Source: Acanthaster planci (lineage: Eukaryota; Echinodermata; Asteroidea; Valvatida; Acanthasteridae). Taken from it: a DNA stretch of 62,000 nt. The position numbers were made by a program, and so were the translations under genes. The stretch is from the NCBI RefSeq assembly GCF_001949145.1, contig NW_019091507.1, positions 42,396-104,395 on the forward strand. The letters run 5' to 3'. The notes beneath the pieces were generated by a model. The model did no database searches. It worked only from the letters and a program-made list of their open reading frames with translations, and was not told where the DNA came from. Below, piece after piece: positions 24,901-39,900 of the stretch (the stretch's first letter is position 1; every line of letters starts with the position of its first letter).

Positions 24901-27900
24901 AGAACATGCGCATGCACCAGGCATACAAAGAGCCCTGTATCACGTACATTGAATCAGTTTTCTAGTGCGTTTATGTGAAAAGAACAATGCATAAGAGCAA
25001 ACAGTGAATAGAAATTACTTGATAGTTTTGATGCTGACTCCAACCAATCCATACGGAGCCAGGTGTCGGTGGGGTCGTATCTACGACAACACCATCACTA
25101 CAGCTGGACACAGCAGGCAACGGTTCATTCCAGAGCTCATGCTCCAATGTAACTTCATCAGCGCGGATGCAAATGCGATAGCGCCTCCCATGCAACAGGG
25201 ATAAATTTGGAACATTGACGAACTCCTTGTCTACAAGAACAGACACATTGACATCTATTGTTATCCAATTTGTTCAGCATAACTGGGGCCAAAACTTCAA
25301 AAGCGAAGTGTGTACCGAAGGGTAAGCCTACTCCTTGCTCTGAAAAAGTACTTTTTGTCACAAACCTCCTGTTTTTCTTTTAGTAGGCCAAATTTTCTCT
25401 ATCCACCGAAACGATTTTTAAACTTGAATTTTCAAATCTATGAAGTAAAGGTTTTCAAATCAGAAACTTTTCAATTACCGCACATTATTAAATTTGTCCT
25501 TTGGGTCATTTTCAATTGCACCTTAAAATCTTGAAAGCATTAGATCCTGGCCAGTTAACCACAGTTCAATGATCAAGATTTATTTGTCACCTTTTACACC
25601 TGTAGCTTGTGATGCTTCCATGGCTTTCCATTTTAATGTTTATATATTTTGCAATGCTGTGCCACACACTAGGAATTCCCATTTCAGCAATTTCATTCTC
25701 AGCCTCCCAATCGTACCTGTCTCTCCACAGGCCTTCATCCTTGGGTGATCACAAGGATACTGCAGACCCTTATCCAAGTCGCCGAAGTCTGTTGATCCAG
25801 TGTCCTCAATGGCTGCCCAGGTGTAGGCCCTGTGGCGCAGCGTGGGCCAGACAGCTGATAAGGAGGATGTAGAGGAGATGTAGTTCTTGTCTGGCTCCGG
25901 CCACAGAGCATTCTGTTCCATACTGACTTCATCTGTCGTAAAGTTCGAGCATTATTCGTGGTGATAAAGATCACAGAAATGTTCATCCTCAAATTAAATT
26001 TTTGTCTTTAGTTTATGGATACTCCCCTTCTATACGCACTGTGCTACTAAATCAGAAAACTGATGAACAGCATCATACGTATGATACACAAGTGTGCCTA
26101 TAACATAAAAAAATGATAATAGAATGTGAGAAAAAACACGAATAAATACAACTTACGATCTGCATCAATGACAGTATGAGGGACAATGAGCGTCACATCA
26201 TCACAGTCAACAATCTCGGTGGTGGTGATGGAAGACAGGCCAGCCTTGTTGTAGCCCCTGATTGATAGCCGAAGACAGACATCTAGGTCTAACTGTCCAC
26301 TGTAGAATGCTGTGAAGCGGAACTTTTGAACAAGTGATACAAAGAATTATACAATTGCATTTCACGGGCTTGGTCGAGGAAGATGACTTAATAAAACAAT
26401 GAAAAAAGTTTATGATGCCTATTTCACGAGTTGTTTAATTAAAGAACTTTCGATAAATAATCTTTATGGAAGGAGGTGTCTGTTGTAGTTCAGTCTGTAA
26501 TTCTGCAATGTCCACTATTACAGCAATACGTTTGTAGACCTACATCAAGAATTTGTGGAGGGAGTGGAATACCAGAACACACTTGAATTCCTGTCGACTG
26601 ACCGAGGTTCTTCAATCTAAATGCCAATGTGCATAAAATTTTCTTTGCAACCAAAGCAGCTTCCAAGAACAGCAAAAACACACCACATTTCCAGTAGCCA
26701 CAGAATCATCAATTCTTTTCCACTGACTCAAGAGAGCTCCATCAATACCATCTTCAGCGATGCTCCACTCATAGAAGTCCATCAGTTCCTGGGAGTCATC
26801 ATGGTTGACGTAATCGTGCGCAAAAGGCTGGAAGGCCACGTGGATATCTGTTCTGTCTTGTGTAGTCTCAATGTTGCCGACTGTGACTAAACCGACCTCA
26901 GGAGGTTTGGAAAGTACCCAGAATCCATCAGTCACGAAGGGTTGAAAGCATACACTAACATGGCAGAACTGAACCTGTAAGATAAGATATGTTGGAAAAA
27001 GGCCAGTTTGTCTGTAATTCCTGTAAAATTTTCATATTTTGCATCTAATTATATTCTTATACCTAAATTGTCTCGACAGAAATCACACGTCACATCGAAT
27101 GGGTACAAGTAATCACACTGGGAAATAATAATGCATAAAAGTAGAGTTTCTTTTACTACCTTTGATCTGTAGCGTGCTCCAACATGTAATCCTATACCGG
27201 CCTGAACATGTTGGAATGCCATGCCCAGATCATGATTATCAAGCAAAGTGATCCATTTCCTAGATGTGTTCTCTTTGTCTGTGGGAAACGTAGAATTCAT
27301 GCTTGCCGTTAACATTTAAAAATTCAATAGCGCTACATGTTTTGTGATTTGACAGATCATGGGCAAAAGAATTTTGACTTTGTTTACTTTTACCTTGAAC
27401 TGATTCACATAACTATTAAATGCATATTGGTCGAGGCAATCAAATCTACACTAATTTATATCAAATCAAATACTGCAAATGTCATTTTTGTTATTGTACT
27501 GTGAGTCTCAACCAAATTTGAGATTGAGGTGAGTAACAGCTCATAAAGCTCAAGAAGGAAAATAGGTTTACCAAGGTATATCTCAATCTCCTGCTCGACT
27601 GCCCAAACGACGTTAGTCACGAAGGGCTCCAACATCTCTGGGAGGGTCCAATGAGCTGAGATTTCTGAGGTGGAGGACTGGAAGGCGGTGTTATCTTGAC
27701 AGGGTCGAGCAGCAGCGGGTGAGTGATGGCTCAACCCTTGAGGAGCAGATGCTGTAGGAGAGAGAAGGAGAATAGATTAGGGGGAAGGTTGAAGGAGCAG
27801 TATTGTCTTTAGTACCAGGACTAAGGTATTACAGACATCTACAGGCATGATCAAATCCAAGCTTGAAGAAGATAAGAGAGAACTTCAAGCGTTATGGTCA

Positions 27901-30900
27901 ATCAATCTTAAATAAATTCGTTACAGTAAAACAACATGTTTTGCATGTTAAAAAATAAGGACTTACTTCCATCTTCATCACAACTTAGTCCATCTTTGAT
28001 CACCGCTCCCTCAAGTACCTGACCCTCCTGAATGATTTTGACGCCATCTGAGGCAACGTTGACGCTCCCAGCTTCAGAGTTGGCACGAACAGTGACGTAA
28101 TAAGTCTGTGAAAGACAAATGGAGAACAAAGAGACAAAATGAAAAAGCACCTCTTTTTCAATTAATATCGTAAACACAACTCAACGAAAATAACGACGGA
28201 TGACGTGTGTTTTAGACTGCAACTTGTACACAAACTACAGAATCTTCAAATGAATTACGCAAGCGTCACACGTGACACAATGTCTCATGGAAACCATTTC
28301 AATGGGGGTGTTACCAGGAGCGGAGATAGGTCCAGTCCAGTCAAACGATAGAAGGTTGCGTTGCCAACATCGATGAAACCACCGCTGACATCTGACGACC
28401 CATTTTGTAATCCAACAGCAATCTCATAACTGATGTCAAGGTGGGGATGCTCAAAGCCATACCAAAGAGCAGAAATGCTCGTGTTGTCCGTCTGTACATC
28501 AATGTCTTTGGCCACCTAGTATGAGATTAAATTGCCAGACAGGGTAACGTATTGGCCTTCTAGTAGGGTTGGGAACACGCATATTTCAGATTCATATCAG
28601 TCTTGGTACGTTGGTAGTTAACAACAGTTCATGACAGCGTCTGCGAAAGTAAATCACTCCGTGTTTGTTATTTTTAAATGCTGAAACAAATCATTTAGGG
28701 AAACTGACTAGCCGCTTATGAACGATTACAAATATGAACAAAGAAATTGACTTGAGCAGGATTTGAGCCTGCAGCCTCTGCAATACCTTCAGTGCTTTGC
28801 CAGCTGAGCTACCCAGCCCTATGTTGGTGGCTTTGACCATTTGTCAATTTCTCTGTTCGGGGGGCGTTAGCCAGAACCTTGAAACCTGAAACACCATGTA
28901 GCCAAGGAATTCTTTCATGGTTTATGTTAAAAAGTCGCATCCTCTCCGAGTGATCCCTGTTCAACACTTCCCAGGTTGTATCGTGTTTAATTGGGGTGTG
29001 ACTCCAAGAGCCACTGACATTCCAAATTCAGTCAATTTCTTTGTTCATCTTTATAATCACTTTTAAATGCTGATTTTTTTTTAGGAACATAATTTCCACT
29101 TCTATATTTATGTTTAAAAATTGTGTTTTCAAACACTATCTCCATAATACTTCCAAAAGACAGACCTTTATAAACGTGATTTACGCCCAAAACAGAAGAA
29201 CTAAAGTTTGTCTCTTTACTTTAAGCACATAATTACCCCTAAGTCCACAGTCACCTCTTCTCCTGGCGGAGCAACATCCAATACAATACCTAGCGATGGC
29301 AACTGCACGATGTGTCTATAAACGGATGAGATCCCCACTATTGTCAGTCCAGCGCCATTCTGTGCTCTGACTGACACATAATATTCATGGTCACCATGGA
29401 GATGCCAGTGTAAGTCATCCAATGCGAATGCAGCACAAGATGACTGGGATGCGCAAGGACCAATTCTGTAAATTTTTTCTGTCTTGTATGAAAGGGTCTC
29501 TGTGCCACCAGGACTGTTACCTGCAATGATGCAGAAATACTCGTTACTTTGGGAGTAAGAAAACGTTGAATCCCTTGATTTTAATTTCATTTGGTTCGAC
29601 CAGAATGTTCTCTCAAAGAAAAAAAGAAAATTGTGCGTCATTTGAAGCAGTAAGGAGGGAGACACGCTCAACTAGCCTTAGCAGACTGATATTTGCTAAT
29701 GTTCGACGAACCATTTTCCTAAACAAAGTCTACGTTATGTTGACTCACCAACAGCGACTTGGTACCTCAGATCGGTATCCTCATCATCAGTGAAGTCTTT
29801 GTCTCCCCATTTCGCAACCAAGAAGTCATCCTCGGCGATGACTGAGATGCGCCCAACAAACACGGGTGGGGTGGTATCCACTACAATTGGACCAATTACC
29901 TACAATTTGGAGAATGACAAAAGCCATCAAAATCACTGCCAAACTTGATACTTTCACGCGTTTTGGTTAATTAAAACCTTCACTTTGTCAATTGTTTGTT
30001 TTTTTCCAGCTTTACATCCATCACACTTGATGGTCCATCAATTGATGAACCTCTGACCTTGGATGTTGAGAGTTGAGCTTTGTTCACTGCCTTCAGGACC
30101 AAGTGGAACACGGCGCCCTGGCTGATATCGGGGTGGTACATCATGAAGTGATTGTGACCTGATGTGGATGTAAAGGTCACCAGGTCAGGGGCGGGGTTTG
30201 AGGGGTCACTGCTGAGGCCGATCTTATAGTCAAAGATGGAACTCTCTGCATCTTCACCTGTCCAGGATATCTTTACCTGCAATTGACAACACAAACAATT
30301 ACAGTTGTGGAATTCATATTAAAACTGTTGGAATCTGACTTAAATCCCACACTTTCTCACGATCGGAATGTCTGTGTCCAATTAGCCTCTCAGTCCCATG
30401 GCCTTTCAGATGTAGAAAGTTAGGCAACATCCTTGGAAAAGTAGATTCTTGTGAAATAAAAATGCTTGTGTTGACCAAAAGCACAGAGAACAAGCAGATA
30501 GTCTAATATTTTCCATGCTTGACTATCTCAATACATCTTTATTATATCTTAACCCTGGGGCGCGGTATGATTTTTACGTGGTGGCGGGAGCGGCCTCGCC
30601 AAAAGAGGTCGTATCATTTCTCAGGGCTGCAGAGCCCCGAGTCCGTCCTATAGGTATATAAATGCTTCAGTGGCTGTCCCTTAGCCTCTACAGCTCTTAA
30701 AACCCACCGAAAGTACATCACAGTACTGTGGGGGGCCTTTCCCAGGCTATCCCGATTTGCGGGAGGGGGGGCTCGCCACGCGCCAGCCAAGCCATTTTTT
30801 TACACCTTAATTAGCTCCTGCGGCGTCTACAGGAGAGGCCACTCCCTCCACGAAGTAAATCATGGCGATGAAACACTTACATGTTTGTGGGTTGGCAAGA

Positions 30901-33900
30901 AGAATTTTTGCTGAATGGCTGAGATCCAAACACAGTCCATATCTCCTTGGAGTATTGTTAAAGAGTCGTTGGTGCCAACCATCTCAGGATAAAAAGACAT
31001 ATCAGTCACCAGAGTAGCCCTAAAACTGGGTTCAACAAAAATTGTAACAACACCTGAATATTTAGGAATTGTTATTTTAGTCGTCCAGTTACACAAAGCA
31101 GGATAATACTCCACGACAATCAGCTTTAGAAACAGGCCTAGGAATATAATGGTGGAAAAATTTAACAGTAACAAAGTGTTTTACCCAAGGCTATACAGCC
31201 TTTCAATATTGCTAATGTTTTTTTAGTGTTTATATACAAATAGAACCATGTACATAAACAAACGAGGTGGTTATCACCAAGAAGCTGTCGTCCTCTTAGA
31301 TTTCTATGTATACCAAACAACAATCTTAACTGCAGAGCGAACTGCCCAGTTGCGTAGGTCTAGGTCAAAAATGTGTAAACACATTGCTCAAGACCTCGGG
31401 AAATTCTCCCAAAGCTGGTTTTTCCAAATGTCACCAGCATTACTAAGACCGGAGTTACAAATGCTAGTGTCATTCCAGCCTCTCTGTTTGCAAGTGGTTT
31501 ATCCCTTTTACCTGTGAGCAGAGAAAAGGCAACATGATCATGAGGCTCGTCAGTATCTCTGTGGCATCTTCATACCTGCATCGACTGGATGCGTTAATCA
31601 ATTCCATCTTTCTGCGGTGTTCATCGACAAACCACACCCGACCCTCAGCATCCTTTGCCAGACCAGGCCACACCCGAGCATAGCCGATAGAAATCTGTGA
31701 CAACACAGGTGGGCTCGTGTCTATCACGACACCATCAGAACAGATTGCCTCGGATGGCTCCAGGGCTCGATTATACGCAATGACGGTTACAAAGTACCGA
31801 CCAGGAGAAGGTGCTGTCCAACTGGCATATGTAGAAGTGGTTTCAGTCATCTGAAGAAATAAATAGATTATTCAGGTTATAAAGTAAAAGTGCCTCCTTC
31901 ATATCGTCACAAGAATTTTGGGAATTTAAATGAAAAATTCCAAACAAATGCAACTTACAGCGTCGCTAATACTGCCGATTGTTGTATTTCCAGTCCAGCA
32001 GGATTTATCAAAAAGATACTGGTAAAACTTGATTCCACTCTCCTTGTCAAAGAACCCTTCCCAGTGAGCAGAGAGATCATTGCCTTCCTGAAAGTCCACC
32101 TCATTGGATCCACGTATCCCATCATGCACCACCCCGGCTTGTGGAGCGGATGTGTCAACTGATACCTATACGTTTGTGCAAATAGAGAGGTCATTAGGGT
32201 CATATTTGTGAACTTATTCAAAAGGCCCGTTGGTACATAGAAGCCTACGTACCTTGATTGTCTTAGTAGTCACCAGTCTTGCATGGTTGGTAACTGTCAA
32301 TTTGATGAAGTAATCAAATTCATGATCACCGATGTGGTACGTTGGTTTAAAACCATAGTCCACGGCGTAGCAGTCACCAATCGGAACACACAAACAGCTG
32401 ACTGGATCACAGACCTCAGTATTCTGAGGAGACAAAGGCATTAAACGAACTTTACAGTTTCACAGTAACCTTTATATCTTGAAGTATACTGGAGTGTTCG
32501 TCAATTGAAATTTTCATAGACTTACCGTACTGACCTTCCTTGCAGGAACTGTCTGGCTTCCATGTTCCATTTCAGTGCCAGTGTGATTATCAAAAAGACG
32601 CCACTCGATGGTTTTTATGCCACTATGAATGTCGTAAGTCCTGAAAGCAACACTTTGGACAAAAGAAGTTGACAGTGCATCAGTTCAAATAATATAGATT
32701 TTTTTTGATATTCGTAAGTACTGTAATCATACGTACACTAAAAGGACACTAAACAAATTTAACACTGAACTAAACTCAGGAGCTTTGAAGGAACCAACGT
32801 CTGGAACTAAAACTTTTAAATTTCAAACATACACAGTACAGAGATTTGTTAACAGAAATATCAAAATTTACAATATCATTCATCAAATTATTAAACAAAA
32901 AGATCAACTCTTGGTAATAAAGGGTAGATATCAACGCCCAATCCTTTAAAATCGAAAATAGCCAGGGACTGAATCCGCAAACACGCGGGGACATTCTTCG
33001 CGGCACATGTTTGTTTGACATGTTCAGTCTTCGGGGAAATTGTAAATACCGTTATAGTGCTCCGTTCATTTGCCAAAACAGGTTTAGTTAGCCAAAAATG
33101 TATGCTAAGTAGCCTAAATCTGTGTTGGAAATTGGGGATGGGGAAAGGTGAGGGATAACTTGCCCGGCCATGGAAATTTGGAAAATGAGAGGGGGCGACA
33201 CCAAATACTATATATATGTATGGTGGGAAATGTTCATGATAAAAATGTAGGTCTAAATCTAATGTGTATTAAATTCATAGAGAATCTGACATACGAATTA
33301 CATATTTATTACTTTGAAATGTGTTTTCGATTTTTAATTGTTTGGATTTTTTTGTTCATTACAAAAAAGTGTGTGCGGGTGTGTGTGTGTGGGGTGGAGG
33401 TGATTTAACAGCCCATCCCCACCACAAAAGTGGGTGATATATACCCCACTGACTATTCAATGTACACAGGCGGACTAGTGTGTAGCCTTTGAAAACTGAC
33501 CGTAACAAGAAAGCTAAATTCGACGGTATTGACAGCTTTTTAGATTGTAACTTGCAATCTCTTTTGACCATCTCTGGTTTATTATCAGCTTGGTTTGGAT
33601 CACCTAGTCCCAAATGTCCTTTTTAATTAAAGCATTTTATATACAACAAACAACAAAGATCCATTTGGCCAGTACTGACTGAGTTTTGGGATCTTAGTCT
33701 GCTATGCGTGAATCGGATGAAGGTCACTAGAAGTCTCAAGATTACAACTTGTGTCATCAAGGACCTGTAATCCAACTGTAACCATCAACACAGAGTGCAG
33801 CTCCAGGAAGGATCTGGATGGATGATTGTGTCCCAACAAAAAAAGGCACTTCTGTACGCCTCCACACGACCTCTGGCCCGACCTCGAGCAAAGTGGATGA

Positions 33901-36900
33901 CACAAGTGAGCAGAAAATAAAACATTGAAATAAAATGGAATAGGCTGTCCTACCTCATTTCATGCAGATCAGCAGAATTGTGTACGACCAAGTTCACCTC
34001 TCCGTCCCGGACCAGCCAGAAGTCTTCAATAATTGGTGGGGATGAATCAGCATGGACCAACACCTCGTCCCTCACAAAATGACCGACAAGATCCCTGGCC
34101 TCCACCCAGAACCGAACAGAATCACCATCCACTATGCGCAGGTCATAAGTGGCTTGTGTTCTTGTGGCCTCATTGCTCCAGTTGTCCGAGTTATCATCAC
34201 TCACGTTGACAGTGGTTCGGCCACCGTTGTGGTCAGTGTCGTGAAGGACGCGAAATTCTGTCACGCCCAGGGCATTTGGGATAGCTGCACGGCCACGCCT
34301 GCCAAAGTTCTGGTCATAATCTATATGAGAAATACAGGTCAGACTTAGGCCTAGCGATTTCTACTGCATAATAAGAGTTTGAGTGACTACAAACGGGAAA
34401 AAGCTGTGTCACGTACAACTATAGCACAATATGGACACGATTACCTTTAACATACAAAAAGGAAGCCAGATGATGTACGTTCTATTTCAAAACAGAAATA
34501 GAGATTAAGTATAAAGATGAACAAAGAAATTGACTGAAGCGGGATTTGAGCCTAAGACCTCCGGAATACCGACAGGTGCTCTGCCAATTGAGCTTTCCAG
34601 GCCTGGCGCGGCGGCTCTTCCCGTTTATCAATTATCTTTGTTCAGGGGTGCTAGCCAGAAGCCATGTAACCTGAAACACCATATAGCCCGTTACACGTTG
34701 CATCCCGGGAAGTGGTGAACAGATATCTAATATTTTCTCGAACAAAAAGCCAACAGTTAAAGTGTTTTTGTATAATTGAGCAAACGGCTGTATTCTTACA
34801 CGATGTTAGCACTTTTCCACTCATTGAAACAGATTGATTAAAACAGCCTCAGTCCTTACCATTGATACATAGACAATAACTCATACACTTTAGTAGCCTA
34901 CACACTAGGACATCAGTAGTGAAGCGAAAGCATTTTCTTTGGGGCTTGTCACATTAAAGTTGCTAACTTATAACTTGTCCGCGAATCTCGTATCATGTAA
35001 AATTCGTAAAGAGATCTGCGGTACTCTACTTTTCATGCTTATGGGAAAATGCCGATGGCGAACATATATCGTTCATGTCCTGATTTTGGATTCATTTGCT
35101 GACTGAAACTCTATTTCCCGACTTGAATTAACAATTGGGGTGCCACCCCCACTCTCTCTGTTGCTACACCTTTGTAGGACTACAAGATGGCCAGACTTGG
35201 CAAAATCCACAAAATTATGTGCCAAACCTCACCGGAATCGATGGTACCAGCGACATAAAAACCTATAGGTTTCAATAATCCTTGGTTATGGTGGTGCACA
35301 TTGGTGAAATGGCCTGTCCAAGCAAGCTGCACGGGGGTCGTTCGTCCGCTGGAGTCGAGATTGGTCAACCACAAATAATTGGTCTCTGCAGTTGCCGAGA
35401 CCACGCGCAGAGGGGAATTATTCTTGACAGTAACATCGTCTAGATCATCGTCAAAGAACACGAAGCGTCTGCTGAGTTTGACATTGCCGGCGTTGTCAAT
35501 AGCAGAAAGGATGAAAGAGTAAACACCTGTACAATTGTAGAAGATGAGATTACACATTCATGGATGTATCATTAACAAGCAAGAAAAGAAATTTCCCTGT
35601 CCGCTTCTGTTCCTATAGAATATGTATTGTTTCAATAGAAAAGCATTTGGAAGAATATGCAACATCAATAATAATTATGACATGTCACATATTGGAAAGT
35701 CCTGTAACACATTTTTAATTTTGATGCATTAATTTATTTATTTTATAAAATATTTGAGTGATTGGACTTTCAATGCCATGATCAAGTTGACGCAAACCAG
35801 TACATGCAATTCCAAGTTATGTAGTAGCACAATTTACATTTGATATATAGGACTACTTTAAATACTATTGGAACTTACCAACATGTGGCAAGGTTACAGT
35901 CTGACTTGAGTTGGTTTCACCAGAAAATACGGCAGGACTATCAAAGATTTCTGTCATCTCGCTACCATGACTACCTGACAGCTGTCGTACTACCAGGTCA
36001 TATCCCTTAATACCAGCCAAACTGTCAGCCCAGCCTTGCCATGTAACAGTAATCATCGCCTGCGGAGAAAAATAAAACAAAATTACAACAACAAAGTTCG
36101 ACAAATTAATAGAGGCACTGCTAACTCTATCTTCCCATTTTGCTGTAACAGATGAAGATATTTAAAAAGCAACTTTTCACATTTTTAGGAACTACTTTAA
36201 TTGATGTGATATACTCAGCGGAGATGCAAGTTGAATTTACCACCGCCTGCATGTAATGTTCTGATACGGGAGAGATAGGGACAACCCTTTTACATTAAGC
36301 AGAATTGGGACAAGCAGTATCACTAAAAGGAAATAATGAACACTTGACTACCTCCTGAAACGTACACAGTGGCATCTTGGAAGGGATATTGAGGTGGCCA
36401 ACACACTATAATCAAATGTTAGCTTGACCCTTCGATCATGTAGATTTTCAACGTCCAGTGCCGATTCATAGAAGTTAGATTCAAAATCATATTATATTCT
36501 CAGGCTCCAAACCCTTCAACCGGCAACAAATGTTACCATCTGGCATTTGAGTACTGTTGTAATAACACAAACCTCTGAGGTAACATCGTTTCCTGCATCC
36601 AGCATGGTGGTTCTACATCCACCGCCCGCACCCACGCAGTGATAGGGGTCAACAAAATCAAAGGTGAAAGTTGAGTGGGCAGAAGTGGTTGTGCCACTAT
36701 AGTACCGTGTGATGATGCTACTTGAGTGATCTCTGTCATAAAGTTTCAAGTACCCGCCGCTGGTTGAATAAACATCATACCTCTTTCTATAATAAGATGT
36801 ACAAAATAGAAACCAAAGGATCGTTTACGTTGGAAACAGAATACCTTACTGTGTGGGTAATATTTACGATATGGCCCTACATATGCAGCCTGATATAACT

Positions 36901-39900
36901 TAACAATAGCTTGCCATAGCTAAGAAAATATAGACATCTCGAAAGCAACATAAACGATTGAAATGTATGATAACGTCCCACAGAGCGAGAATATTGAATT
37001 GTGCAGACATGTAGGAATAAGAAGGTACTCCTCAAATAGCCACATGTTTGTATCCAATAACTTTATTAAGATAATACTTAAAATGGCATCAATCTCAGGT
37101 TCTTTTTTATGTGATCACATATTGCTTTGGCTTACACATCTCCTGTAGCTGGTGTCCAGGCGTTGTAGTTCAAAGTGAATGTATATTCACAGGATACCAG
37201 ATCTGTAGCAGGGCTGTTCTGATTGAAGGAGTTTCCTGTTGTCGATGCTGTGCAGTCCCAAGAGCCAACTGAATATACAACACTCGAGCCCCCTTTTGTA
37301 TTCATGAGAACACATTGTATACAGTAAAACAAAGGTAAGATCGTACTTTCCGGAAATTATGAGATTCAACCCCATTTCTTCAACATTTTCCCTGAGCAAA
37401 TTTATACAATGTAACCCTTTATGGGTTTATTAGTTTCTTTATTTGCCTTTTTAATTTTAGAATGATGAATGGGGATGCACTTCATAAAATGTTCTTCCCC
37501 AAAGTTATAATTACACATTTAAAAACAAATTAACTGTTATTAGAGATAAGTCTGAGTTTAAGTTGAATGTGCAACACATTAGGTTAAAACCCTATCTTGA
37601 CCAATCTGGGAACAATTAGGCCCCGGTGTGATCTTAACAGCTTATTATCATGAATTCAGGGATGCAGATTTTGTCTTACGTTTCACAACAGCTGTGACTC
37701 TTGCACTTACAACGCCAAGCCCACGGCTGTGGACATATGGATGTCCACCACCGCTGGGGTCAGGTAGTCCATTTGGTCGGTAGGAGCTTGTCCAACCGAT
37801 CCGCAGGCTTGTAAAATTGTGAACGTTGGTGTAGACAGTGGCCGTGCTGCCCTGAGCCGAGGGTGATTCCAGAGTTGTTGTTCCCAGGGTCAGGGTAGCA
37901 CGGTGCTCAGATAGGGTTGGTGATTGGCTGCTGCCCACTGTTGGTAAAATCATTACAAAGCTTTGATTTCCTGGAGACATCGAAACAGACTCTTCCCATG
38001 GAGCAATTTATAGGTTAATGGAAAATTAACGGTATTGGAGCTAAGTAAGATTGATAGTTCAGTTTTTGCTTTGAGATCAAGCAAAAATCACACTTATCAG
38101 AATGCCGTGGCAAGGATTACTCCAGGGACATTGTACAGAAGGCATACCAGTAGAGTGTTAGGAACAAGGGGTTTTGAGTAAAGGATACTTGATCTGCTGC
38201 GACAGTGAACGGATTGCCTGCAGTCTTTTCTTGGTTCATTGTTGGTTTTAAATATTAATTTGAACAAAATACTAGAATATATATACATCTGTTGTAAGTG
38301 GTAAGGAAGTAGAGTAAACAGTTTTGTAAAAGAAAATTGTACGAGTTGATGAGAGCCTGTTCTTTTTTAATGGATTTTCATGTCTCACTTGTTCGGCAAT
38401 CAGTTCCTGTGAATCCACTATTGCAGGTGCACTGGGCATTTGTACAGGTTCCTGGGTAGCAGGCATTGCTGTCGCTTCTCCATGAACATTGCTCTGGTGA
38501 AAAAATATGTAAATTTAGCCTAAAGTCTAAAGGCAACAAAATGGTCTGAGAGATTTTAGCTTTTGACTTAAGTAGGTTGCTTTCCTCTTGGAAAAAAAAT
38601 TGAGGCTACTTCTTCTCGGGACTATATACTTGTAACTCGGAAAAGAGACTAGCTGGTTTGGTATTAACAAATTCTTCCATATTTTGTTATTCATGTCCAC
38701 CACGAAAACCTGTAAGTCTGACTGAAGCTGGAAAACGCTACGTTTTCGTTTATTCTCTCTTTTTTCCACACGCCGATTTCTTCTATTATTTTGCTATTTC
38801 TCTTCTTGCTTGGTCTTTTGCTTGTCCTATCCAGCCTGCTCGTTCTTCATTTTATTAAAGGTTAGACTCTGTTCGTTCTTTTTGCAGCTGCACATCTTTT
38901 CGGAAGCTTACTTTAATGATTGATTTAAATGCGTCGAGAACAACAAGCAGAATTTAAAAATAAGGTTTTTATAAACTTTGCAACGATGTCTATTTATAAT
39001 AGGTCATGGACAACCGCGCCAATCTCATCATTTCGTCAGGTATGAATAGTTCAGAATACTCAATAAATATATGAAATAAACTTACTTATGCATTGTCTCA
39101 TGTCATGGGATTTCATGTAGGCTGATCCGTGGGCAGAGCCGAATTCACCATCACATCGGTCACACTTTTGGTCCGAGGAAGAGCTGCAGAACACTTCAAG
39201 ACAGTTAGGAATAGCTGTACACTCTACAGTGGAAAAAATAATATTGTGTTAATGAAGTGCCGAGACAAAACATGTTAATACCTACCTCGAAATTCTGTTT
39301 CAATCTCTGCATACTATTTTATTAAATATGTCAGAAAAGGGAATCAAGAGATCATATGTCTGTTTGGGTGTGGTCGGGATTTTTATTCGTTTTTTTAAAT
39401 TCATTGTTTTAATGGGGAGGCAAGCCCCTTGACATGCCGTGCGTCTTCAGATACTTGTTTTCCTTATTGCAAAGGAGTCTTGGTTGCTTAAATTCTTTCC
39501 TCAACAATAGTATTTTCACATCTAAGACTTGACTGACAAAACCTTTTGTAATTTAAAACCACAAACATCGATCAAGATTAAGGCAGTGAATACTGAATCA
39601 TTTGTAAAAATGTTACCTGCATCACCACCCCAAAACAATCAACAGATTCCAGCATATCATATTGCACTTAGGAAACGAAAATTTTACAGGAAAACAGAAG
39701 CAGGACTTACAAAATAACTACACTGCAAGGTCCTAAATTTAGGGAAAGGCCATCAATTTGATCATTTTCTTTTACATTGATGGTTATCGATTGTTATTCT
39801 ATGGTGCGTCAAAGCATTAGATATGAATAAACAAGTCCGGGTGGCACTGATTTAGAGGTGTTTGATGCTGTGGAATGACGTTGAAGAAACTGGGTTATTT

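Noticed and set aside
28735-28860. Possible tRNA gene on the minus strand
   Set aside because: The A and B box-like words are present, but no proper cloverleaf or acceptor stem forms, and a related copy exists at 34.5 kb; it is a SINE.
36344-36415. Possible extra exon between exons 8 and 9
   Set aside because: Exon 8 joins exon 9 in phase 0 and completes a sensible strand; no domain residues are encoded here.
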